Below, one piece after another: positions 1-11,740 of a stretch of DNA of 64,000 bases. Numbering within the stretch: position 1 is the first letter of the stretch; the number at the start of each line of letters is the position of its first letter. Source of the stretch: Neofusicoccum parvum. Its lineage: Eukaryota; Ascomycota; Dothideomycetes; Botryosphaeriales; Botryosphaeriaceae. Location of the stretch: assembly GCA_020912385.1 (NCBI GenBank), contig CP087210.1, positions 1-64,000 of the forward strand, read 5' to 3'. Both the position numbers and the translations under genes were made by a program. The notes under the pieces are model-generated. The model was not told where the DNA came from and ran no database searches. It saw only the letters and a program-made list of their open reading frames with translations.

Positions 1-3
1 CTC

Positions 4-95
4 CCCTAACCCTAACCCTAACCCTAACCCTAACCCTAACCCTAACCCTAACCCTAACCCTAACCCTAACCCTAACCCTAACCCTAACCCTAACC

Positions 96-133
<38 letters not shown>
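4..133. repeat. Terminal telomere array (CCCTAA)n
   Basis: About 21 uninterrupted CCCTAA units on the + strand with one CCCTAAA variant near 110-120. The C-rich strand reads 5' to 3' away from base 1, so base 1 is at or very near a physical chromosome end. TTAGGG is the usual telomere repeat of filamentous ascomycetes. Confidence 0.98.
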
Positions 134-217
134 AAATTACTAACCCTCACCCTAATCTAAAATTACTAACCCTCACCCTAATCTAAAATTACTAACCCTC
201 ACCCTAGTCTAAAATTA
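134..217. repeat. Degenerate telomere-like minisatellite
   Basis: Roughly three units of about 26-27 bp built from AAAATTACTAACCCTCACC plus CTAATCT. Each keeps an ACTAACCCTCACCCTAA core that looks like mutated telomere repeats. Near-identical units recur at 23962-24052, and a variant family lies at 2168-2290. Confidence 0.85.
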
Positions 218-905
218 TCAACTCTTATTCTACTTTTACTACCTCTATTTCTATTATATCTTTTACTTTCTTTCTATTTAATTTCTTCTCTTTTATACTC
301 TTCTTCTTCTTCTTCTTCTACCTTCCTTTATTTAGTTCTAGTTCTTCTAGTTCTTCTAAAATTCTACTTCTATTTCTAGTTCTAACTTTTAATTCTAGTT
401 ACTTCTACTTCTTTCTAGTTCTTCTAGTTCTTCTAGTTCTTCTAATTTTATTTCTACTTCTACTTCTACTTCTACTTCTACTTCTACTTCTACTTCTACT
501 TCTGGTTTTAACTCTAGTTTTAACTCTAGTTTTAATTCTAGTTCTAGCTTTAATTCTAGTTCTAGTTCTAGTTCTAGTTCTAGTTTTTTTTTAAAATCCA
601 TCTTTTACCTCTTCTATATATATTACTTAATATTCGTATTTAATTCCACTCAATTCTATTTATATAGTAATACTTATCCAGCTATTATTATTTCTAAAAT
701 AAACTGGTACTTACTATTTATTTATTTGTTTATTTATTTATTCATTTATTCTTTTTAAATCCATCTTTCTTATTTATTTCTACCTACTCTTTTTCAACTA
801 TTACTTCTTTCTCTATTAGTTCTAAAATTTTACTAGCTCTCTCTACCTACTAGCTAGTCCTATCCATCTATTTCCATTAGCTCTATTACTTTCCTACCCC
901 TCTTC
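218..905. repeat. CT-rich microsatellite and AT-rich telomere-associated DNA
   Basis: Pyrimidine-rich + strand with TTCTTC, TTCTAG and CTTCTA tandem runs, then an AT-rich stretch with TTTA repeats near 717-760. No coding potential beyond low-complexity frames. The block is repeated almost verbatim at 24053-24753, also directly downstream of a TLH 3' end. Confidence 0.8.
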
Positions 906-1811
906 CTACTCCTCTATTAAGCTCTCCACCCTTCCTGTCAGCCATAAAAACTCTCGAGCCAAGTTATTGCTCTCAAGCTCGTCCTTCCTCCATGCCTGTC
1001 CAAGATATCCTAGTAGTCTATCTTTATCTTCATCTCCATCTCCATCTCCATCTCCATCTCCATCCTCTACCGCTGCCGCCACTGCCGCCGCTACCACTCC
1101 TCCTACTACTTCCTTCTCTCCTAGCCGTAACAACCACCTCTTCCACACCCTTTGATACCCGTGCTTGATCCCGTACAACGTACCAATCATCACCCCGAAG
1201 AACTGGCACTCGCTGCCCTGAACCTGCCGCCACCCCTGCCTACCATTACTCTCCCACCTGTTGCAGATTGCCTGTGGTACCCCGCAGCGAAAGCAGCCCG
1301 AGTACCTCTTAAACCTGATTCTTCCCTGCATCTCGCGCCTCTCCCCATCTGCCTGCCTACCCCGCTCTGTTGGACAGTGGCTAACACTGTGCTGGTCTTC
1401 CCTACCCGCTGCCTTGCACACTAAACACACCCTCTTCCACCTCTGCAGCTTTCTCTGAAGCAGTTCTGCATCTGTATACACCTATTATGTCTGCCTGGCC
1501 TGCCTTACCCTTATTCCTACCTGCTGCTGCTGCTGCTGCCTTCGAAACTCCTACCTGTCTAATTCTCTTTATTACGTACTCTGCTCTTCCTTCCAACTTC
1601 CCTGCCGACTTTCCTGCTGATTTTCCTGCTGTATTCTCTACTGCTCTTCTTACTACGTCCTCTGCTGCTCTCTTTACTACTGCTCCTACTACTACTGCTG
1701 CTTTCTTTACTGCTCTCTTTGCTGCTACTGCTCCTACTGCCACTACTGCTTTCTTTACTACTCCCTTTGCTGCGTCCTCTCCTGCTCTCTTTGCTGCTGC
1801 TGCTGCTCCCT

Positions 1812-1843
<32 letters not shown>

Positions 1844-2150
1844 AGTAGTGCTCCCTCTGCTGCTACTGCTACTGGTGCTCCCTCTACTGCTCCCTCTGCT
1901 ACTCCCTCTACTACGTCCTCTCCTACTCCCTTTCCTACTGTAGTTGCTGCTGCTCCCTCTGCTACATCCTCTCCTACTCCCTTTGCTATTACTGCTGCTA
2001 GTGCTTCCTCTACTACTAGTCCTGCTGCTATCCTAGCTGCTACTACTACCATCGTTGCCCTAAGCTGCTGCTAGTCCTACTACTATCCTGGCTACTACTA
2101 CTACTGCTGCTGCCGCTGCTGCCGCCACTGCTGCCACCGCCACTACCACC
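906..2150 (-). pseudogene. TLH-Z: orphan 3' end of a telomere-linked helicase gene
   Basis: From about 1481 to 906 the minus strand has an open 191-codon frame matching the C-terminus of TLH-A and TLH-C. It contains a CCHC-type knuckle (CLVC, then His, then HC) and a CFRCGVPQAIC cysteine cluster, then an Asp/Gly-rich acidic insert and an Arg/Trp-rich tail. Upstream, to about 2150, lie CAG/GCA runs equivalent to the Gln-rich linker. The helicase and recombinase parts are missing, and the fragment stops at degenerate telomere-like repeats. Without a start or catalytic part it is a truncated remnant, possibly left by recombination among chromosome ends. Confidence 0.8.
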
Positions 2151-2167
2151 ACTACCACTATATACAT

Positions 2168-2290
2168 CACCCTCACTCTACTCAAAATTACTAACCCTCA
2201 CCCTACTCAAAATTACTAACCCTTACCCTACTTAAAATTGCTAACCCTCATCCTACTCAAAATTACTATCCCTCACCCTACTCTTACTAA
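2168..2290. repeat. Degenerate telomere-like minisatellite, second block
   Basis: About five units of CTACTCAAAATTACTAACC followed by CTCACC, each with a telomere-like ACTAACCCT core. It separates the TLH-Z fragment from the next CT-rich tract, which suggests a second chromosome-end module buried behind the present one. Confidence 0.75.
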
Positions 2291-2329
2291 CTGTTAAAAA
2301 CTCCTATATTAAATTATTACTCTCTACTT

Positions 2330-3166
2330 TTAAATCTATTATTCTTCTTCTAGTTCTTTTAGTTCTAGTTTTAGTTCTACCTCTAGTTTTAACTCTAGTT
2401 CTAGTTCTAGTTCTAGTTCTAGTTCTAGTTCTAGTTCTAGTTCTAGTTCTAGTCTTAGTTTCTAATTCTAGTTTTAGTTCTAGTTCTTCTAATTCTAGTT
2501 CTACTTCTTCTAGTTCCTTCTAGTTTTTTTTTTTTTTTTTTTTTTTTTTCTTTTTTAATTCTTCTAGTTCTTCTAGTTCCTTTAGTTCTACCTCTAGTTC
2601 TAGTCTTAATTTCTAATTCTAGTTTTAGTTTTAGTCCTTCTAATTCTTTTTTAATTCTTTTAGTTCTTCTAGTTCTTTTAATTCTAGTTCTACTTCTTCT
2701 AGTCCTTCTAGTTTTTTTTATTTTTTTTTTTTTTGTTTTTTTTAATTCTTCTAGTTCTTCTAGTTCTTCTAGTTCTTCTAGTTCTTCTAGTTCTTCTAGT
2801 TCTTCTAGTTCTTCTAGTTCTTCTAGTTCTTCTAGTTCTTCTAGTTCTTCTAATTCTACTTCTACTTCTAGTTTTAATTCAAGTTTTAATTCTAGTTCTA
2901 CCTCTAGTTTCAACTCTAGTTTTAATTCTAGTCCTAGCTTTAATTCTAGTTCTAGTTCTTTTAAATCCATCTTTCACCTCTTTTATATATCACTTTATAT
3001 CTGTATTCAATTCCATTTAATTCTACTCATATAGTACATCCAGTTATTATTATTCCTAAAAATCTATCTTTCTTGTTTATTCCCACTCTTTTCAACTATT
3101 ACTCCTCTATTAGTTCCATCTTACTAGCTCTACCTACTAGCTAGCCCTATCTATCTATTAGCTTTA
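2330..3166. repeat. (TTCTAG)n and CT-rich tract downstream of TLH-A
   Basis: Long runs of TTCTAG and TTCTTCTAG hexamer and nonamer units, several poly-T runs (for example 2526-2549), then AT-rich DNA. It lies immediately 3' of TLH-A, as equivalent tracts do for TLH-Z and TLH-C. No gene is visible. Confidence 0.8.
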
Positions 3167-6100
3167 TTATCTCCCTACTCCTCTCTCCTCTATTAAGCTC
3201 TCCACCCTTCCTATCAGCCATAAAAACTCCCGAGCCAAGTTATTACTCTCGAGCTCGTCCTTCCTCCATACCTGTCTAAGATATCCTAGCAGTCTATCTT
3301 TATCTTCATCTCTATCCTCTACCGCCGCCGCCGCTACTCCCGCTCCTACTACTTCCTCTCCTAGCCGTAATAACCACCTCTTCCACACCGTCTTATACCC
3401 GTGCTTGATCCCGTATAATATACCAATTATCACCCCGAAGAACTGGTACTCGCTGCCCTGAACCTACCGCCACCCCTGCCTACCATTACTCTCCCATCTA
3501 TTGCAGATTGCCTGTGGTACCCCGCAGCGAAAGCAGCCCGAGTACCTCTCAAACCTGATTCTTCCCTGCATCTCGCGCCTCTCCCCATCCGCCTGCCTAC
3601 CCCGCTCTGTTGGACAGTGGCTGACGCTGTGCTGGTCTTCCCTACCTGCTGCCTTACATACTAAACATACCCCCTTCCACCTCTGCAGCTTTCTCTGAAG
3701 TAGTTCTGCATCTGCATACACCTGTTGTGTCTGCCTGGCCTGCCTTGCCCTTATTCCTACCTGCTGCTGCTGCTGCCTTTAAAACTCCTGCCTGTCTGAT
3801 TCTCTTTGTTGCGCATTCTGCTCTTCCTCCTGCTGTCTTTCCTGCTGACTTTCCTGCCGACTTTCCCGCTGATTTTCCTGCTGCTTCTCTCTTTGCTGCT
3901 GTCGTATCCTCTGCTGCTGCTCTCTTTGCTGCTGATTTTCCTGCTGCCGCATCCTCTACTGCTGCTCTCTTTGCTGCTGCTCCCTCCACTGCTGCCCCTG
4001 CTGCCGCTGCTGGTACTGGTCTACCCTCTGTTCTTCCTCTACCTCCCTGTCTACCTCTTCCACCTCATCTACCTCTTCCACCTCATCTACCTCCTCTACC
4101 TCCTCCTCCTCATTATTATCATTATTATCATCATCCGTGATCTCTCGCCTAGACTCCCTGCTCCTTCTACAAAAATCACACTTTTCTTCCCCCTCCTCCT
4201 GCCTGCATTCTATCCGCCTAAAACTACCATCTAAAAACTCGTCCATCACCGTTCTCCTACACAGTCCCCCATCTAGATACTGCCTTACCAGCCGGTCATC
4301 GCTCTTCTCCCCCCCCTGAACCATCACTGCTCTGCTGGCCAGTCCATCCCTTCCCGCCCTGCCGCTCTCCTGCGCGTAGTCCAGAAAATCCCGCGGCTCA
4401 TCCGTGTGGATGATGAGCCTGATGCCTGGAATGTCAATCCCCATGCCCAGCGCGCTGGTGGCCACCACTACACGCACCACTCCCGCCTTGAAGTCCTCTA
4501 GCACCTCCTTCTTCCTAGCTTCTGATATCTTGCTGTAAAATGCCTCGCACTGGAACAGCCCTGCGTCCACCAAGCTCTTCACCCTGGTCACTGTGTTGCA
4601 GTAGATGACCACCTTTCCTTCTACCGTTGCCTGTAGTTCCTCTTCCACCATCTCTTCTATTTTCCTATTCTGCGCCTCCTTCCCTCCTTGTCTTCCTCGC
4701 CATCCTCCCCCTCTCCCTCCTCCCCCTCCTCCCCCTCCTCTCCCTCCTCTCCCTCCTCTCCCTCCTCCATTCTCCACCTCCACCTCCAACTCCACCCCCA
4801 CCACCTGGTAGCTGATGTTTCTGCGGGTAGTAACCGCCCTGAACACCACCACCTCGGCCGCAGTCCAGCCCATCCTGCGCCACAGCTCAGCCTCTTTGCT
4901 GGGTGGTAGCGTTGCTGTGAGCAGAACCATCTGCGTTTCTGCCGCTATAAGCTTCCCCAGCTGCTGCAGCTGCTTACGGAAGTCCACCTGGTCGTTCAGC
5001 ACCACGTGGCACTCGTCGATGATGATCCTGTCCAGCTGCCTCATCGCCCTGAGCCGGTTTAAAAACGTCATGAACTCGTCGCTCAGTGCTGCCTCTGGCG
5101 TGACCAGCACGATGGACTCCGCGTCTGGTGGCCGCCTCGCCTCCTATTCTGCACAGCTAATGCCCAGCTTGCTGCAGCGCTCTTTCATGTCCGCTCGCAG
5201 CGCGATGAGTGGTACTACCACTACCGTCGTTCCTCCTGGCTCCGTCCAAGCTGGCAGCATGAACAAGATGCTTTTCCCAGCTCCGGTTGGCATCACTGCC
5301 ACCACCGGGCTCACTCCAGCCTAGATGGCGGTCACTGCCTCTTCCTAGACGCTGCGGAACTCGGCTTTCTTTCCCATCAACCTTTGCAGCTGCTCCTTCG
5401 CGTTGGCCCTCTTCAGCCTCGCCCAGCGGTCTAGCCGCTCCTCGTCCGCGTCGTCCTCAAACGGGCAGCGCTTTCTCTTCCTAGAAGCCGGTTCCTGGCT
5501 TTTAAATGCCGACTAGAAGCCTAAGAAGCGGTGCTAGTCGGTGCTGGAAGCGCGGAACAGCAGCCTCTTCTCCGCCACCACGCCCGCCTGCTCCATCATC
5601 CCACGCGCGTAGATCAAGCCCGCGGTGTGGGATGTGTGTCCTGCCTAGGCGTCTGCAATGGCTGCTGCTGCCCGGTCTTCTCCCTCCACCTCCATCTGCT
5701 GCTGCTGCTCCTGCTCATTCCCATTCTCTCCTCCCCCCTCCTCATCTACCCTGAACGCGCTGGAGCCGCGCATGAACCGCCTGCTGATGCCGATGGCGAC
5801 GTCCCTGTACGCTCTGACCGTCAGCTCCTGGCCTAAGCCGATCCTGCTCTCCTTCTTCATCGCCTCCCTCATGCGCTCCGTCGTCCACCTCTTCTCCCCC
5901 GCCTCCGCCGGCCACATGTGGGCCGAGATCTGCTGGCTCCCACCTCGCACCGCTGCCAGCATGCGCTGGTGGAATGGCAAGACTAGCCACAGATACCACA
6001 CCACCAGCTCCCCCACCTCCCTGGGCAGATACCTGTGGATCACCTTGACATCCCCGGACATGGCGTAGCCCTTGTGGTAGCGCGTGACGAACACGACTAG

Positions 6101-8522
6101 CCCGTCCTCTACGAAGATGTTGCGGTGCCCTCCCTTGGCCGTGTTGCTGTACCTGATGCTGAGAATCTCCGGCCCTCTCGCCGGCTGCCCACCGGTGATG
6201 TGCATCAGCAGCAGCAGCTTCTCCCTAAACTCGGCCACCTGCGCTGCATATGCATCTACCGCCTGCCTGCTGATGCCTGAGCTCGCGTTTTCCCTGGTGA
6301 ACCTCTTCCTCGCAGCAGTGATTCCCATGATCCTGTTGAACAACCAAGTGTTCCCGTCTGCTGGCAGCCTGGTGCGCTGGTCCTGCAGAAAGCTCCACCC
6401 TCTGCGCTCCTCAGCTGGGTTGTCCCTGATGGAATGCCACGGCACTGCTGGCACGTCCATTTCCCTATGCTCTTTCTTGTGGCTGCTGTAGCCGCCAAAC
6501 AGCAGCTCCTGGAGCAGCAGCTGGCGAGTGTCGTTCAGCAAGCCGTGCACCATGCCCCTGAACTTGGCCATGGTGAACTGGATGCCCTGGTACAGCAGCT
6601 GCTCCCGCCCATTCCATCCCACATGGCCCTTGGTGGTGGTGTTGTAGTGGATCTTCATCCCGTAAGTGCGCAGATCCAGTATCCACTGCATGGGACTGTG
6701 GCTGCCTCGGATCATGAAGCTGTCCATCATCTTGGTCACCAGCTCTAAGCAGCTCATCTTCATCTGGCTGCGCTGGCTGCGCTGGCTGCGCTGGCTGCGC
6801 TGGCTGCGCCCACTGCTGTCCCTGGCGCTGCCCTGGCCGCTGTTCCTGCTGCTGCCCTGGCCGCTGCTGGTCCTGCTGCTGGCGCTATCCTGGCCACTGC
6901 TGTCCTGGCCACTGCTGCTCTGGCCGGCGCTGCCCTGGCTGCTACTGCTCCTGCCGCCCTGGCTGCGCCCGCTGCGCCCACTGCTGTCCCTGGCGCTGCC
7001 CTGGCCGCTGTTCCTGCTGCTGTCCTGGCCACTGCTGCTCTGGCCGGCGCTGCCCTGGCCGGCGCTGCCCTGGCCGGCGCTGCTCCTGCCGCCCTGGCTG
7101 CTGCTGCTCCTGCCGCCCTGGCTGCTACTGCTGCTGCTACTGCTGCTGCCGCCAGCATCGCCTCCACCATAACCGCCAGCGCCGTCCTCCTCCTCCTCCT
7201 CCTCCTCCTCCTCCTCCTCCTCCTCCTCCTCCTTCTCAAAGTCCCATGCGCTGCCCCCACTGCTAAACTCCTCCCTACCATCCTCCTCCCCTTCTGCTGC
7301 TGCTGCTGCTGCTGCTGCTGGACCCGCCATCTCCAGCGCCTTCTGCACCACCATGAAGCGCCCCACCTTGATGATGGCCGACAGAATCGCCGTGTACAGA
7401 CCCGGCTCCCTCCAGCCGGTGGGCGTGACCCCCTGCACCGCCAGAGCGCAGACCAGAGCGCTGTCGTACTCGCGCTGCGTGATCCTCTGGTTCAGCAGTT
7501 CAATGCAAAAGTCCAAGCACGCCTTCTGGATCCCGGACAGCTTTGGTGGCAGCTGCTGCTGCTGCTGCTCTTCTAAACCAGCTCCTTCTTCTTCTTCATT
7601 ATCATCATCATCATCACCATCACTTCTTCCTCCCTCTTCTTCCTCGCTTTCTTCTTTATCTCTTCCTCCCCCTTTCCCTTCTTCTTGCTTCTTTACAGCT
7701 TGCTCTGCCTCCTCCATCAGCCTGGTGAATGCCCTGGACTGCCTGCGGGTGAACCTGTACTCTGGGCTTCTCCAGTCATGCTCCTGCTGCGTCCTGACGA
7801 AGAACATCAGCACCTGCTTCCACGCCCTCGACCTGTCCGCGACCGCGTTTTCCTCCATGTACGGCTGCAGCGGGTGGTACCGGTTCTGGTGCTTCTCCGT
7901 CCTCATCAGCTCCATGCGGATGAATATGCCGACCTGCTGGGTCACCGCCTGCTGGCCGATGCGCGCAACCTCGTCCATGGCTTTCCAGATGGCCGCTGCC
8001 GCCGGCTCCTCCTCCTCCTCTGACCTGTCCGGGTTGGCGTTGGGCTCCTCAACCGACGCTAGCAGATCGTCGCGGTCCAGCCGCGCCAGATACGGCAGCC
8101 ACTGCGTCCTGTCCAGCCACGGGCTGACCTCGTCCTTCTCTCCTTCCTCGATGGTGGCCCGGGCCCGCTTCTCCAGCTCCTCCCAGTTCTGGTTCGCCTT
8201 GTTCCACGCCTGCTGCCACAGCTGCTCCCCTCCTCCCTCCCCTCTCTCCCCTCCCTCCTGGGCGGGCTGCGCCTGGTCCTCCTGCTGCGCTTGCTCCTCT
8301 GGCTGGCACACTTCAAAGTACTGCGAGCCGTGGAAGGTGGGGAAGAAGCGCTGGCAGTAGACCTGCTTTACCGCCTCTTGGAACCTCTTATTCAACCCCT
8401 CTTCCACCATCCTGCTCTGCCGGCCTTTGCCTCCTCCAATCGACCATCCGTGCTCGGTGCGCCAGTGCTCTTTCATCATCCTTTCATTCCTGCAGACGTA
8501 CTGGCAGCTGCTACTATTACTG

Positions 8523-8568
<46 letters not shown>

Positions 8569-8839
8569 GGTCCTTCTGGCACAGCAGCCCGTCCTTGAAC
8601 AGTGGCAGCTCTGTGACGGGCCGTTGCACCCGGGCTGGCACTTCCAGCTCGCTCGAGAATGCAATCAAGCTATGCCAGCTTCTAACCTCACCACCGACCA
8701 GCTCCGCCTGCTTCCGGCCCATCCGGTGGTGTTTCCCCCGCAGATGGCCTTCCACCTGGTCCGGCCAGACGGCGTGCCGGCACTCCCTGCAGATCGCGAG
8801 CCGGTATTCCGCCTGGTGATAAAAGTACGCTGTCGCCAT
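3167..8839 (-). pseudogene. TLH-A: telomere-linked zinc-finger / tyrosine recombinase-like / RecQ helicase
   Basis: One reading frame of about 1,890 codons runs from the ATG at 8839 to 3167 without a frameshift. It is broken only by at least eight stops (first at 5645-5647), each explained by CAG to TAG or TGG to TAG when compared with TLH-C, as RIP would produce. Domain order: C2H2-type finger of the OrsD/DUF3505 kind (residues 13-38), a second C2H2 (about 111-130), long acidic, Ser- and Gln-rich linkers, a tyrosine recombinase-like domain (about 880-1080; R888, K923, R1009/R1012, H1068, Y1077), a RecQ-type helicase (MPTGAGKS near 1182, DECH near 1272, ESGRAGRDG near 1490, Cys cluster near 1555), a Gln-rich linker, and CCHC knuckles (about 1725-1780). 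The 3' end faces the telomere. A nuclear DNA-end function is inferred from the family. Confidence 0.92.
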
Positions 8840-9140
8840 TTGGTGCGCTAGCTAGTATTGTCTTGCTAATACTGAAAGTTGCTAGAGAGAATGATGCTGG
8901 TGTGAGAAAGCTCGTAAATGCTGCTGCTACTACTACTGCTACCGCCGCTGCTGCCGCCGCCGCCGCACGGATCACCCTTACCCCATCAAAAAACCTCAAC
9001 CCTAACCCTACTCTTACCCCAAGTGGCTGGTTTTCTCACGACGCAGCGGTCGGATTTTAAGGTGGCTCATATAAAAAGTGGTCGCAGAGCCACGCTTGGA
9101 AATCTGACCGAGTGTAGACTCGATCCGAGCACCTCGCTCC

Positions 9141-9168
9141 AAATCCAGTGCGGTAAATCCAGTGCGGT
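9141..9168 (+). repeat. Two direct repeats AAATCCAGTGCGGT
   Basis: Two perfect, adjacent 14-bp copies at 9141-9154 and 9155-9168. Their core is shared with the arms of the palindrome 40 bp further on. The same arrangement is at 12313-12340, and at 31125-31152 with a different core. Confidence 0.85.
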
Positions 9169-9208
9169 GCGCGTCCAGCCCACCCGACGATTCTTTCCCA
9201 CACAATCT

Positions 9209-9234
9209 AAATCCAGCGCGGTCGCGCTGGATTT
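9209..9234. repeat. 26-bp perfect palindrome at the TLH-A module edge
   Basis: Arms AAATCCAGCGCG (9209-9220) and CGCGCTGGATTT (9223-9234) around a GT spacer. It sits next to the CTTTCGGTTAG junction. The inverted 12-bp arms resemble recombinase half-sites, although a 2-bp spacer is shorter than the 6-8 bp usual for tyrosine recombinase core sites. Confidence 0.85.
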
Positions 9235-9249
9235 GCGTCTTTCGGTTAG

Positions 9250-11694
9250 ATGTTGCGGTGCCCTCCCTTGGCCGTATTGCTATGCCTGATGCTGAGAATC
9301 TCCGGCCCTCTTGCCGGCTGTCCACCGGTAATGTGCATCAGCAGTAGCAGCTTCTCCCTAAACTCGGCCACCTGCGCTGCATATGCATCTACCGCCTGCC
9401 TGCTGATGCCTGAGCTCGCGTTTTCCCTGGTGAACCTCTTCCTCGCAGCAGTGATTCCCATGATCCTGTTGAACAACCAAGTGTTCCCGTCTGCTGGCAG
9501 CCTGGTGCGCTGGTCCTGCAGAAAGCTCCACCCTCTGCGCTCCTCAGCTGGGTTGTCCCTGATGGAATGCCACGGCACTGCTGGCACGTCCATTTCCCTA
9601 TGCTCTTTCTTGTGGCTGCTGTAGCCGCCAAACAGCAGCTCCTGGAGCAGCAGCTGGCGAGTGTCGTTCAGCAAGCCGTGCACCATGCCCCTGAACTTGG
9701 CCATGGTGAACTGGATGCCCTGGTACAGCAGCTGCTCCCGCCCATTCCATCCCACATGGCCCTTGGTGGTGGTGTTGTAGTGGATCTTCATCCCGTAAGT
9801 GCGCAGATCCAGTATCCACTGCATGGGACTGTGGCTGCCTCGGATCATGAAGCTGTCCATCATCTTGGTCACCAGCTCTAAGCAGCTCATCTTCATCTGG
9901 CTGCGCTGGCTGCGCTGGCTGCGCTGGCTGCGCTGGCTGCGCTGGCTGCGCTGGCTGCGCTGGCTGCGCTGGCTGCGCCCACTGCTGTCCCTGGCGCTGC
10001 CCTGGCCGCTGTTCCTGCTGCTGCCCTGGCCGCTGCTGGTCCTGCTGCTGGCGCTATCCTGGCCACTGCTGTCCTGGCCACTGCTGCTCTGGCCGGCGCT
10101 GCCCTGGCTGCTACTGCTCCTGCCGCCCTGGCTGCGCCCGCTGCGCCCACTGCTGTCCCTGGCGCTGCCCTGGCCGCTGTTCCTGCTGCTGTCCTGGCCA
10201 CTGCTGCTCTGGCCGGCGCTGCCCTGGCCGGCGCTGCCCTGGCCGGCGCTGCTCCTGCCGCCCTGGCTGCTGCTGCTCCTGCCGCCCTGGCTGCTACTGC
10301 TGCTGCTACTGCTGCTGCCGCCAGCATCGCCTCCACCATAACCGCCAGCGCCGTCCTCCTCCTCCTCCTCCTCCTCCTCCTCCTCCTCCTCCTCCTCCTC
10401 CTCCTTCTCAAAGTCCCATGCGCTGCCCCCACTGCTAAACTCCTCCCTACCATCCTCCTCCCCTTCTGCTGCTGCTGCTGCTGCTGCTGCTGGACCCGCC
10501 ATCTCCAGCGCCTTCTGCACCACCATGAAGCGCCCCACCTTGATGATGGCCGACAGAATCGCCGTGTACAGACCCGGCTCCCTCCAGCCGGTGGGCGTGA
10601 CCCCCTGCACCGCCAGAGCGCAGACCAGAGCGCTGTCGTACTCGCGCTGCGTGATCCTCTGGTTCAGCAGTTCAATGCAAAAGTCCAAGCACGCCTTCTG
10701 GATCCCGGACAGCTTTGGTGGCAGCTGCTGCTGCTGCTGCTCTTCTAAACCAGCTCCTTCTTCTTCTTCATTATCATCATCATCATCACCATCACTTCTT
10801 CCTCCCTCTTCTTCCTCGCTTTCTTCTTTATCTCTTCCTCCCCCTTTCCCTTCTTCTTGCTTCTTTACAGCTTGCTCTGCCTCCTCCATCAGCCTGGTGA
10901 ATGCCCTGGACTGCCTGCGGGTGAACCTGTACTCTGGGCTTCTCCAGTCATGCTCCTGCTGCGTCCTGACGAAGAACATCAGCACCTGCTTCCACGCCCT
11001 CGACCTGTCCGCGACCGCGTTTTCCTCCATGTACGGCTGCAGCGGGTGGTACCGGTTCTGGTGCTTCTCCGTCCTCATCAGCTCCATGCGGATGAATATG
11101 CCGACCTGCTGGGTCACCGCCTGCTGGCCGATGCGCGCAACCTCGTCCATGGCTTTCCAGATGGCCGCTGCCGCCGGCTCCTCCTCCTCCTCTGGCCTGT
11201 CCGGGTTGGCGTTGGGCTCCTCAACCGACGCTAGCAGATCGTCGCGGTCCAGCCGCGCCAGATACGGCAGCCACTGCGTCCTGTCCAGCCACGGGCTGAC
11301 CTCGTCCTTCTCTCCTTCCTCGATGGTGGCCCGGGCCCGCTTCTCCAGCTCCTCCCAGTTCTGGTTCGCCTTGTTCCACGCCTGCTGCCACAGCTGCTCC
11401 CCTCCTCCCTCCCCTCTCTCCCCTCCCTCCTGGGCGGGCTGCGCCTGGTCCTCCTGCTGCGCTTGCTCCTCTGGCTGGCACACTTCAAAGTACTGCGAGC
11501 CGTGGAAGGTGGGGAAGAAGCGCTGGCAGTAGACCTGCTTTACCGCCTCTTGGAACCTCTTATTCAACCCCTCTTCCACCATCCTGCTCTGCCGGCCTTT
11601 GCCTCCTCCAATCGACCATCCGTGCTCGGTGCGCCAGTGCTCTTTCATCATCCTTTCATTCCTGCAGACGTACTGGCAGCTGCTACTATTACTG

Positions 11695-11740
<46 letters not shown>

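Larger units (their letters stand above)
8840..9249 (-). promoter_or_regulatory. TLH-A upstream region ending at telomere-like junction
   Basis: 410 bp upstream of the TLH-A start, nearly identical to 12012-12421 and similar to 30826-31234. It holds a TATA-like motif on the minus strand near 9069-9077, a telomere-like CAACCCTAACCCTAC at 8998-9012, two direct repeats, one palindrome, and ends in CTTTCGGTTAG. Promoter function is inferred from position. Confidence 0.55.

Noticed and set aside
1487..2074. Ala/Thr/Ser-rich plus-strand frame
   Set aside because: It is the reverse-strand shadow of the CAG/GCA-rich Gln linker of TLH-Z; there is no domain and composition follows the repeat.
2455..3020. 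Glu/Leu- and Val/Leu-repeat frames on both strands
   Set aside because: Translation of (TTCTAG)n microsatellite; no start context or non-repeat part.
9897..9978. Regular 9-bp repeats resembling a small repeat array
   Set aside because: They are in-frame coding repeats (Arg-Ser-Gln) of TLH-B, without spacers, so not CRISPR-like.
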